NCBI GenBank assembly: GCA_026770615.1
Contig: MU631639.1
Coordinates: 101,613-115,264, forward strand
Source: Pavlovales sp. CCMP2436
Taxonomy: Eukaryota > Haptophyta > Pavlovophyceae > Pavlovales
DNA: 13,652 nt
Direction: 5' to 3'
The notes beneath the pieces are model-generated. The model ran no database searches. It was not told the DNA's origin and was given only the letters and a program-made list of their open reading frames with translations. Position numbers and translations under genes: made by a program. This document shows positions 7,689 through 13,652 of the stretch, piece by piece; within the stretch, counting starts at the first letter, position 1; the number at the start of each line of letters is the position of its first letter.

Positions 7689-7847
7689 TCAGACCGCACG
7701 TCGCGCGCAGCCCACGCAGCAGGCAGTCGCAAACTCGTGATTCTGCGAGATCGAGGTGAGATTCTGCCCAAGCCTGCCAGCGATGACCAGGTCGCGTACG
7801 GCGAGCTGGATGGTGACACTGATCTCGTCCAGGTGCTGCACCTGATG
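7689..7847 (-). CDS. Possible exon of an unidentified gene
   Basis: On the minus strand a frame reads HLDEISVTIQLAVRDLVIAG, then LGQNLTSISQNHEFATA, with protein-like composition and G/C third positions. It follows repeated GCATCAGGTGCATCAGGTGCAG sequence that could act as a splice acceptor. It lies downstream of the MED4-like frame on the same strand, so it could belong to the same transcript or to another. No family is recognised. A plus-strand frame also crosses it. Confidence 0.25.
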   Translation of the reverse strand, partial: HQVQHLDEISVTIQLAVRDLVIAGRLGQNLTSISQNHEFATACCVGCARRAV

Positions 7848-8027
7848 CACCTGATGCGATCGCTTGGAGCCCCTGCCCTTTCGTAGCAAAGCAGAGCCCC
7901 GCCCCCTCGCGAAGCAGCGGCGTAGCGGATGGGCACACGCTCTCGCACGGTGCGACTGCATGCCCCTTTAGATGGTGTGCCCATCAGCCGAACGAGCTCC
8001 CTCGCCCCGCCCTCGCGGCGAGCTGGG

Positions 8028-8463
8028 CTACCTAGGAGCTGTAGAGGCCGCCGCGCCGTCCTGCGCCCCTCCACGCGGCGGCGGCGGCGGCTGCAAGCGC
8101 GCGGCAATCTGCTGCCACGAGTTGGGGTTGACGATCATCTCGTACGTCGGCGCGAAGTAGTTCTGCGGCAGCACGTGCGCGCGGCCGTACCAGCCGAGCC
8201 GCGCGTGCGTGGTGGCGCTCAGCTCGCGCGCGTAATGGATGGCGTCGAGCGGGTCGACGGGGCGCTCGAGCGCCTTGTCGTGCGCGTCGAGCGCACCCGC
8301 CGCGCGCCGGAGCAGGACGTCCAGGCTCGCCTCCACCTCCTGCAGCCGGTCAAGCACCGTTACCAGCCGGAGGTGCTCCGAGAGCGGCTCTGCGTCGCCC
8401 GCCCTCGTTTTTGCCTCGGCGACGGGCCGAGCGGGAGCGAGGCGAGGAGTTCACGTCGGACAT
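8028..8463 (-). CDS. Mediator subunit 4-like protein
   Basis: The frame 8450-8028 is open to TAG and reads LQEVEASLDVLLRRAA (coiled-coil-like), DKALERPVDPLDAIHYAREL, then a segment with LPQNYFAPTYEMI, and a proline/alanine-rich tail. In Mediator subunit 4 a coiled coil is followed by a block of the type 'I-x-Y-A-x-x-I-S ... P-x-W ... P-Y-P-T-x-x-E-M'; the order and spacing here fit. MED4 is a middle-module subunit of the Mediator complex, which links transcription factors to RNA polymerase II in the nucleus. No ATG lies in this frame. An ATG at 8463-8461 is one frame off, so a 5' intron or a frameshift is needed. The assignment rests on memory of the family, not on a search. Confidence 0.45.
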
Positions 8464-8622
8464 GGGTCACGAACCGCGTGGGAACGGGCGATGCCGTCGG
8501 TGAGGCGCGTCGAGCTTAGCCCGAGGCGCAAGGCACAGTACCTGCGCAAGGCTGGCGGCTCATTGGCAGTGCCAGCGCCGGAGGGCACCACCCGCACCTA
8601 CGTCAAGGGTGAGACACGGCAG

Positions 8623-8633
8623 CGCCATGCAAG
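8623..8633 (+). repeat. Left target-site duplication of the MULE
   Basis: CGCCATGCAAG lies immediately outside the left terminal inverted repeat. The identical 11-mer is at 12437-12447, immediately outside the right one. Confidence 0.9.
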
Positions 8634-8658
8634 GCTTCATACCACTACCACATTAAAG
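8634..8658 (+). repeat. Left terminal inverted repeat of the MULE
   Basis: Reads GCTTCATACCACTACCACAT then TAAAG. It matches the reverse complement of 12412-12436 at 20 of 25 positions; the 14-mer CCACTACCACATTA is identical. A second identical 14-mer pair lies just inside (TACCACATTATAGA at 8667-8680 and its complement at 12411-12424). Confidence 0.88.
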
Positions 8659-8722
8659 ATGTTCAGTACCACATTATAGAATTCGCGCCTTTCGCGCTCT
8701 CGCCGTGCTGCGCGTGCTGGCC

Positions 8723-8894
8723 GTTGTTCACCTCGTAGGCCGTCTTAGGCGGCGGGAAGAAGGTGGACGCGGAGGACAACGAGGACGCGTACGCGTTCAA
8801 CATGTTCGGCGTGTTGCTCACCTCGTTGGCCTCCTTAGGCGGAGGGAAGACGGTGGACGAGGTGGACAACGAGGACGCGTTCAACATGTTCGGC
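8723..8894 (+). repeat. 90 bp tandem duplication at the 5' end of the plus-strand transposase gene
   Basis: Copies at 8723-8810 and 8813-8894 share CACCTCGT, CTTAGGCGG, GACAACGAGGACGCGT and TTCAACATGTTCGGC. Copy 1 has an in-frame TAG at 8736-8738 where copy 2 has a leucine codon TTG. Each copy has a CTTAG before GGCGG that could act as a splice acceptor, so the first copy may carry the end of an intron. Confidence 0.8.
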
Positions 8895-9550
8895 GCGGAC
8901 GACGCGCAGGAGGAGGTCGGCGCGCAGGGCAAGAAGCCGCGCAAGCAGCGCGCCAATGTCGCCTGGTCGATCGTCGAGTACCGTGGCGTCACCCTATCTT
9001 GGCGTTCGAAGGAGGAGATTGACGAGGCGCTGAAGGCGCGCACGAAGAAGGCACTGAACAACCTCGACCTCAGCCTTCACCAGCCGCGATACGCTCGCGG
9101 CAAGGAGGGTGAGTACGTCCAGGGCGCAAGGGAGATGCTGCGTCCTGCTCGTACGCAGCGGTCGAGCAGTGGTGCGAGCAGAAAGAGCGCGCCCAGCTGA
9201 TGCTGAAGTCGGACTTTAAGAACCACACGGTGTACGTCGTGAGCGACTGGATGATCGACTCTGAGACCAAGTGGGTTACGTACGTCCTCACGTCCGAGAA
9301 GGTCATGACGAACCTGTGGCATATCAAGGAGTCCGGCATGCCGGTGATCCTGTGCGTCGACACAACGCACCGCCTGGTGGCCGAGGGGCACTCCGTTTTC
9401 GTGTGCGGAGTTCGCGACATCGCTCAGAAGTTTCACAAGATAGCCTACGGGGTGCAGCACAGCGACAAGGCCGTCGCTCCTAACGCGCATATGCTCCGGA
9501 TGGTCGCGAAAGAGTATCTGCGCGTCAAGGAGAGGATGCAGTGGTCGTAG
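8749..9550 (+). CDS. MULE transposase, N-terminal part with first catalytic Asp
   Basis: Two exons are inferred: 8749 (or the ATG at 8802) to 9108, and 9159-9550. The 50 nt intron (GTGAGT...ACGCAG) joins G|CG into alanine and restores one frame: YARGKE-A-VEQWCEQKERAQ. The N-terminal part is acidic with two AFNMFG copies, then basic (GKKPRKQRANVAW). The second exon holds PVILCVDTTHRLVAEGHSVF and then a block ending QKFHKIAYGV. This matches the 'D-T-T-x-K/R-L ... G-x-P ... G ... F-H' block of MULE transposases, in which the D is the first residue of the DDE triad. The protein ends at TAG (9548-9550) before the second D would appear. The second and third acidic residues and the zinc finger are absent. 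The GTAGGG at the stop could instead be a donor site for a further exon, but no continuation is found on this strand. Confidence 0.75.
9109..9158 (+). other. 50 nt intron in the plus-strand transposase gene
   Basis: Donor GTGAGT and acceptor GCAG. Reading through without splicing gives a frame that stops soon after. Removing it joins two strongly protein-like frames, with codon G|CG at the junction. Confidence 0.75.
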
Positions 9551-10312
9551 GGGGGGGGGCGGCGTTAGTGCGTTCATTAATTTGTTTATTAGCCAAAAAA
9601 AACGTATTTTATTATTATTTGTTCCGAAGAACTTTGTCAATGAAGCTTCACCACACATTTAATGGTAAGTCAGTTACCATTGTTATCATTGTTTAATTGT
9701 GAGCTATAGCAAACAAATCAAAATTTAGCAATAATGAAATCAAGGTATAATGATTCACACTACTAACTAACTAACCTAACTCAAGGGTGGAAAGAACTTG
9801 ATTATTTGATTTTGTGGCCAGTCGGCCGTAGGCCGAGCGTGCGCGCAGGCGAGAAGTGTCCATTTCTATTTGATTCTGGTTTAAACGCGTTTACGCCTAT
9901 ACTTTACTTAGTTATACATTAATTTATAAATAATTTATATAATATTTAACTTTTATTAAATATTATCTAAATAATATAGTAGCGCGGGCAGTTGGGCACG
10001 GGCTTAGACTAGGGGTGCTCTTGCATAGCGGCCTGCACCCTCGCGCTTGCCGCCGTGTCCCATCGCTTACTACAGGGCAAATCGGGGCAAATGTGCTAAA
10101 ATAGGCCGTGATTTTTTTACGACTGCCTGTGGCATAGAGGGCCTGCCGGCGGCGCCTCCGATTCAAATCTTTGCAAGTGCTTCTCCCTCTCCACCGCTAT
10201 TCTCAAAATTGTATTTAACTAATAACTAGCTATTAACTAACTAGTAGAAACACAGAAAGGAAAAACGCTCTAAATAACGCCCTAAAGTTGTCATTTGTTA
10301 TACCCTATTCAT
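9551..10312. other. Gap between the convergent transposase genes
   Basis: It starts with a G10 run at 9550-9559 and is mostly AT-rich (9580-9780 and 9890-9980), with a GC-rich part at 9985-10190. It has no gene. It would contain the 3' ends of both transcripts; several A/T-rich stretches could serve polyadenylation. If the minus-strand half is an inversion, one breakpoint should be near 9551. Confidence 0.5.
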
Positions 10313-12328
10313 TCAGTACGCCGAAGACAGCGCGCCTCCTTTAGGTATTTTGCGCATGTGCATCGGGTACACGGGTGCCGAGGTGCTGAGCTTCTGCGCA
10401 CGGTTCACGTGGTCGACGACCTTTAATGTTGATGGCGTGGTGACCTGGCCGTGGAGCATGTGCCAGAAAATCACGTGCTCGCAGACGAGGTAGTGATAGT
10501 ACTTGCCACAGCTGCACTTCATGAGTTCGTTCTGGCCCTGGAGCGTGGAGTCAACGTCCATCATGCGCCAGAGCGTCTTCTCAAGCTTGTTGTTGTACTC
10601 GGCGACGGTGAGCAGGGCGAAAGCCTCGGAGAGATCGAGCATGTCGTGCAGGTCATTGATGAGAGGGTCCGCATTCACCGCCGCGGTGACTTTGGATGGG
10701 TCGTTGCTCATCATCGCGAGATAGCGGTCACGCGTCTGCGAGTACAGCTTGGCGCCCGCCTCCTCGCCCATGCCGTCAAGCTGCGAGCTGAGGCGCTCGC
10801 GCGGCAGCAGCAGCACGGTAACGCCGTCGAGCGTGGTCTCGATCGCCGAGTCTTGGAACTGAAATAATATTATCATTAATAATAATAATAATAATATAAA
10901 CAACAAGAATAATAATTACAACAACAACAACAACAACATTATTATAATAATAACAACAACAACAATAATAATAGCAATCTGAATAAATAGTAATGATGAT
11001 GATGATGATGATGATGATGATAATGATGATGATGATATGATGTTGATGATGATAATAATAATAATAAACACTTACAATGGCAATGACACATATCCCAATT
11101 GCAGAGTCTGGGAGAAGGACAGAGTCCGGGATAGCTGAAGAGCAGAATTACCTTTTGGTCTTTCCAGCTCACGACGAGTTGGAAGGTGGCATTGCACCAC
11201 ACGGCGGAGTTGAACTTCTGGTTAAAACCGTGGTCGTCCACCCCGCCCCTTGTGTCCTAGCCAGTGTCGCATCACTTCGCCGAACTTGAGGAGGGCGTGT
11301 CGTGTCCAGTGCACCGCGTCCTTTTGCGTGCGGTTGGTACCCTCGAGTGGGTTGTTGTCGGAGCCGCAGCCAGCGCCGACCTGCACGGTGGGGGTGGGGG
11401 GGGGGGTTCAGGTGTATTATTATTGTTATTATTATTATTATTATTATTATATTCCCCTAGCCTTTACCTGCACGCGCGTCCACCGGAAGACGAACGCATG
11501 CGACTGGAAGTATGCTGCCATGGCTGGCTGGCTCGCGGCCCAGAGGTTGACGAAGAAGTAGTAGCAAGGCCACAGAAGCGGTAGCGTAGGCACGTTTTTG
11601 ATCCGGTTGAAATCACGCTGAAATTTATCGAGTACGGTGGGCGCAGTGGGCGCGGCTCGCTTATTCTTGTGCACGATCTTTTGCTCGCAGTTGCGCTGCA
11701 CGTGCACACTGCAGTCGTCGTTCTTGCTGCCGAGCGTCTCGGTGCAGGCCTGCTTCGATTTGTCGTTATCGTCTTGCTGCACGGACGCGATGCCGAGCTC
11801 TGGGAATTCGGGGTCAGGGATGGTGCGAACCCAGCGTGGCACTTTGCGCTCCGCCGTCGGAGTGCGCACCAAGCGGCCGGATGAAGGTTGGTTGCTCTTC
11901 AGCCGGAGCGTCTGCGCCTTCCACCCCTTGAACTCGTGCGCCTTGAACTCGCGCACCTCCTCCGCTGACGGCTTCGCTGCAGCAGCCGCCAGCTCCTCCT
12001 CCTCTTCATCCGTCCTCACCGCATCCTCCTCGTCGTCGCCGACCACCTCCTCCTCCTGGTCATCGTCCTCCTCGTCGGCAGCGAGCGCAGCGGCGAGCGC
12101 GGCGGCGTTGCGCGCGTCGTCGTCGTCCTGGCCACTCTGCGTGTCCGACGCGTCATCTTCGGGCACGGCGAGTGGCCCGCGCCGGGCACCGGCCGTGCGC
12201 AGCTCGTCAGCCTCGGATTCGGGCTCGAGCGGCGGCGGCTCCTCGGGCGGCGGGTGCTGGCTGAAGAGGGGCACCCGCTGACTGGGCGGTGTGATCTGCC
12301 GCCACCACGGCCTCCAGCTCATCTTCAC
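10313..12328 (-). CDS. MULE transposase, C-terminal part with SWIM zinc finger
   Basis: Three exons on the minus strand: 12328-11471 (286 codons), 11380-11152 and 10858-10313. Residues about 20-130 are proline- then aspartate/glutamate-rich. Next come CSVHVQRNC, matching the C-x-x-H block of MULE transposases; AAYFQSHAFVFRW; and across intron 1 GSDNNPLEGTNRTQK, the NN-x-x-E-x-x-N-x-x-x-K block. Exon 3 has CSCGKYYHYLVCEH, a SWIM zinc finger (C-x-C ... C-x-H) as found at MULE C-termini, where it is thought to bind DNA. The first D block is absent and no clear second D is seen. Exon 2 is 229 nt and changes frame at a GGGGCGGGG tract (11242-11252); one surplus base there would make all exons fit. 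Taking that base as extra, the product is about 543 residues. The frameshift may be real or a sequence error. Confidence 0.75.
10859..11151 (-). other. Intron 2 of the minus-strand transposase gene, triplet microsatellites
   Basis: Donor AAG|GTAATT and acceptor TATTATTTCAG on the minus strand. It is filled with AAT, AAC and ATG/ATC triplet runs (10868-11070). An alternative donor GTAAGT lies at 11070-11065, so alternative splicing or a small internal exon is possible. Confidence 0.65.
11381..11470 (-). other. Intron 1 of the minus-strand transposase gene
   Basis: 90 nt, CAG|GTAAAG ... CGTGCAG|GTC, phase 0. It contains an ATT microsatellite (11414-11452) and a C-rich tract. Splicing joins the AYFQSH and NNPLEGTN blocks at the distance expected in MULE transposases, which supports the model. 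Confidence 0.75.
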
Positions 12329-12411
12329 GCAGTGCCTCGCGCCACTTTCGTGTAATGTGGCACCGCGTGCTTAATGTGCCACATTAGGCTATAATATGGT
12401 ATTAGAAAAAT

Positions 12412-12436
12412 CTATAATGTGGTAGTGGCTAGAAGT
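12412..12436 (-). repeat. Right terminal inverted repeat of the MULE
   Basis: Inverted copy of 8634-8658 (20 of 25 bases). The ATG of the minus-strand gene is only about 110 bp inside it, so the promoter probably lies in or next to the repeat. Confidence 0.88.
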
Positions 12437-12447
12437 CGCCATGCAAG
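12437..12447 (+). repeat. Right target-site duplication of the MULE
   Basis: CGCCATGCAAG, identical to 8623-8633. The perfect match points to a fairly recent insertion. Confidence 0.9.
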
Positions 12448-12489
12448 CGAAAGCCCGAGTCCCTGTTCTTTTTTCCCCTTTTTTGCAGG

Positions 12490-12558
12490 GGGGAGGAAGG
12501 GGGTGGAGTCGTAGCTGACAAACCCGTACCCGTGCGATAAGCCCGCCTCCCTGTCAGA
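12490..12558 (-). pseudogene. Fragment of an RNA recognition motif (RRM) gene
   Basis: On the minus strand, after a possible acceptor GTGCGCAG (12559), the frame reads SDREAGLSHGYGFVSYDS. This is the RNP1 part of an RRM (consensus R/K-G-F/Y-G/A-F-V-x-F/Y); 'GLS-x-x-x-GFVSYD' is especially like the third RRM of CELF/Bruno proteins. An RRM would bind single-stranded RNA. The rest of the domain (RNP2 upstream, helix 2 downstream) is missing: repeats and AT-rich DNA lie upstream, and downstream the frame turns into lysine-rich sequence and runs into the MULE end. It is probably a broken exon. Confidence 0.5.
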
Positions 12559-12616
12559 CTGCGCACCAGGCGGTATAAGGGATATCATAATATAACATAA
12601 CACAACATAACATATA

Positions 12617-13086
12617 TATTACTGATAGGCATTCAAGCTGGCGTCTAACTGAACTAAATGTTGTGCTGTTATGAGCGCTGCGTCGCCCATTGCCTGCTGC
12701 GTGCCTTAGTCGGCTGCGCTGGCTTGGGCGCCACCGCAGGTGTCGATGAATCCCCGGTAATGTGCTCGATATATTACTGATTAGGGATTTGAGCTTGCGT
12801 CTGACTGTTCTGAATGCTGTGCTGGTCTAAGCGCTGCGTCGCCCATTGCTTTCTATATTTATGATAGGGATTCAAGCTGGCGTCTGACTGTTCTGAATGC
12901 TGTGCTGGTCTAAGCGCTGCGTCGCCCATTGCTTTCTATATGTATGATAGGGATTCAAGCTGGCGTCTGACTGTTCTGAATGCTGTGCTGGTCTAAGCGC
13001 TGCGTCGCCCATTGCCTGTTGCGTGCCTTAGTCGGCTGCGCTGGCTTGGGCGCCACCGCGCGTGCCGATGGATCTCCGGTAATGTG
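12617..13086 (+). repeat. Tandem array: long-short-short-long units
   Basis: Four units start with GATAGGGATTCAAGCTGGCG or close variants (12624, 12780, 12863, 12946) and carry CTGACTGTTCTGAATGCTGT and GTCTAAGCGCTGCGTCGCCC. Units 1 and 4 continue with GCGTGCCTTAGTCGGCTGCG, GGCTTGGGCGCCACCGC and end GGTAATGTG; units 2 and 3 stop at GCCCATTGCTTTCTATAT and are about 83 bp apart. Units 2-4 are almost identical, while unit 1 is more diverged. A distant inverted copy lies at 991-1110. Confidence 0.9.
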
Positions 13087-13306
13087 CCCGGGCAAAGGCG
13101 TTAAGGGAGATAATCTGCTGGTTGTTGTTTGTCGTGTTCCCACGCTGGGAAGCGATCGGGGCCAGCGCGCTCAAGCGCGTGAGCAGCAGCTGCGCATGGC
13201 CGTGTGCCGCGATCGTACCGATCGTGTCGATGAGCTGCTTTCTATATTATACGCACGTCGTTCTAAATTAAATCACGATATTAATTATACTAATCCACAC
13301 CGATAA
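12980..13306 (+). CDS. Hypothetical ORF starting inside the repeat array
   Basis: The first third is translated repeat. After the repeat ends (13087) the frame reads GSDRGQRAQAREQQLRMAVC and RDRTDRVDELLSILYARRSK, a charged, helix-forming stretch that faintly resembles the first helix pair of an ankyrin-type protein ('L-x-x-A ... V-x-x-L-L'). There is no second repeat and the frame ends in AT-rich DNA. It may be the remnant of a coding exon or chance. Confidence 0.2.
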   Translation: MLCWSKRCVAHCLLRALVGCAGLGATARADGSPVMCPGKGVKGDNLLVVVCRVPTLGSDRGQRAQAREQQLRMAVCRDRTDRVDELLSILYARRSKLNHDINYTNPHR

Positions 13307-13454
13307 TCAGTAAAAATTCAAGGAACTATATGCAATATTCCGGGTGCTTCATTGTACAGTAGCTTTCTCCTTTATTGAAATTTTAGGATAGATCTGTCAG
13401 GCGCCGGACAGCGCGGAGCTGGTCTAGGCCTCGGACACCAGGACTGGACTATCA
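13307..13454. other. Stretch without a recognised gene
   Basis: AT-rich to about 13390, then GC-rich. A plus-strand frame is open from 13379 to the possible donor at 13455 but contains no ATG and no motif. Confidence 0.25.
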
Positions 13455-13546
13455 GTGAGTGAGAACCAGTCCGGGCGGCAGAGCGGATCTGCTGCCATAA
13501 GATAGAACATGCAGCCTCTAAGGCGTCGTCTTTTCGTCTTTTGCAG
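13455..13546 (+). other. Possible intron near the right edge
   Basis: Donor GTGAGT at 13455 and an acceptor with a good pyrimidine tract (GTCGTCTTTTCGTCTTTTGCAG at 13525-13546). Joining A|TT continues a frame that reads TFTIVAPPATRAERMLPPAS and stays open to the window end. The splice signals are convincing; the coding status is not. Confidence 0.4.
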
Positions 13547-13652
13547 TTACTTTCACCATCGTTGCCCCTCCGGCCACTCGCGCGGAGCGAATGCTGCCTC
13601 CAGCTAGCGCCGAGAGGACTAGGCTGAGAGACGCATCAGGGCCGTATCCAAC

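Larger units (their letters stand above)
8634..12436. mobile_element. Mutator-like (MULE) DNA transposon, two convergent genes
   Basis: The element is 3803 bp. Its terminal inverted repeats (8634-8658 and 12412-12436) match at 20 of 25 bases, sharing CTTC and CCACTACCACATTA, and it is flanked by a perfect 11 bp direct repeat. A 9-11 bp target duplication is the hallmark of the Mutator superfamily, and the coding content agrees. Further copies of CCACATTA or its complement lie just inside the ends (8669-8676; 12353-12360, 12372-12386), as expected for transposase-binding sites. A plus-strand gene (8749-9550) and a minus-strand gene (12328-10313) start near opposite ends and converge on an AT-rich gap (9551-10312). 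Convergent genes driven from the ends are also the layout of maize MuDR. Confidence 0.88.

Noticed and set aside
7571..8107. 178-codon minus-strand frame ending in a glycine run
   Set aside because: The glycine run is the poly-C tract; the frame overlaps the better supported MED4-like frame and is arginine-rich out-of-frame sequence.
8239..8679. 146-codon plus-strand frame opposite the MED4-like gene, with a possible donor GTGAGA at 8609 and acceptor TTTTTTGCAG at 12486
   Set aside because: It would place the MULE in an intron of a plus-strand gene, but the sequence after the acceptor stops within eight codons and no domain is seen. The splice sites may be chance.
8663..9061. 132-codon minus-strand frame in the transposon
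   Set aside because: Antisense shadow of the acidic and basic part of the plus-strand transposase gene.
11637..12281. 214-codon plus-strand frame rich in serine
   Set aside because: Antisense of the acidic minus-strand exon; the serine runs are complements of Asp/Glu codons.
1..13652. CRISPR array, tRNA or rRNA genes
   Set aside because: No short regular repeats with unique spacers were found; no T-loop GGTTCRANYCC with matching stems or ribosomal RNA segment was seen by eye.

Overview
The window looks like accessory DNA from the nuclear genome of a GC-rich single-celled eukaryote, perhaps a microalga; I cannot name the species. The evidence is short canonical GT...AG introns that join interrupted reading frames, coding pieces with strong G/C at third codon positions, AT-rich non-coding DNA, many micro- and minisatellites, and several transposons with inverted ends and target-site duplications. 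No bacterial operon structure, tRNA, rRNA or CRISPR array was seen.

Left part (1-4700), mostly repeats: the tail of a possible gene (1-69); a 170-204 bp minisatellite (125-760); a 404 bp inverted-repeat element with an AT microsatellite core (880-1283); two copies of a diverged dispersed repeat (1640-1763, 3230-3381); a GCAGCTCGAC-type minisatellite (2030-2375); a 167 bp MITE flanked by TA (2976-3142); a pyrimidine tract; a perfect 15 bp hairpin (3992-4025); and a 146 bp MITE with a 19 bp terminal repeat and a 10 bp target duplication (4459-4604).

Middle part (4700-8630), sparse gene pieces: an unrecognised plus-strand gene with two introns and an in-frame TGA (4733-5624), some weak exon candidates, a long poly-C tract (7586-7620), and on the minus strand a short frame that resembles Mediator subunit 4 (8028-8463).

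The main object is a 3.8 kb Mutator-like (MULE) DNA transposon at 8634-12436. It has about 25 bp terminal inverted repeats and a perfect 11 bp target-site duplication. It carries two genes that start just inside opposite ends and converge. The plus-strand gene holds the N-terminal part of a MULE transposase, up to and including the first catalytic aspartate block. The minus-strand gene holds the complementary C-terminal part: a C-x-x-H block, an NN-x-x-E block and a SWIM zinc finger, behind a long acidic region. Neither gene alone is a complete transposase. This is either an internal inversion or a true two-gene split transposase, and it is the most interesting feature here.

Right part (12437-13652): a fragment of an RNA-recognition-motif gene beside the transposon, a long-short-short-long array of a repeat that also occurs inverted about 12 kb away inside the 880-1283 element, and a possible intron with an open frame running off the right edge.
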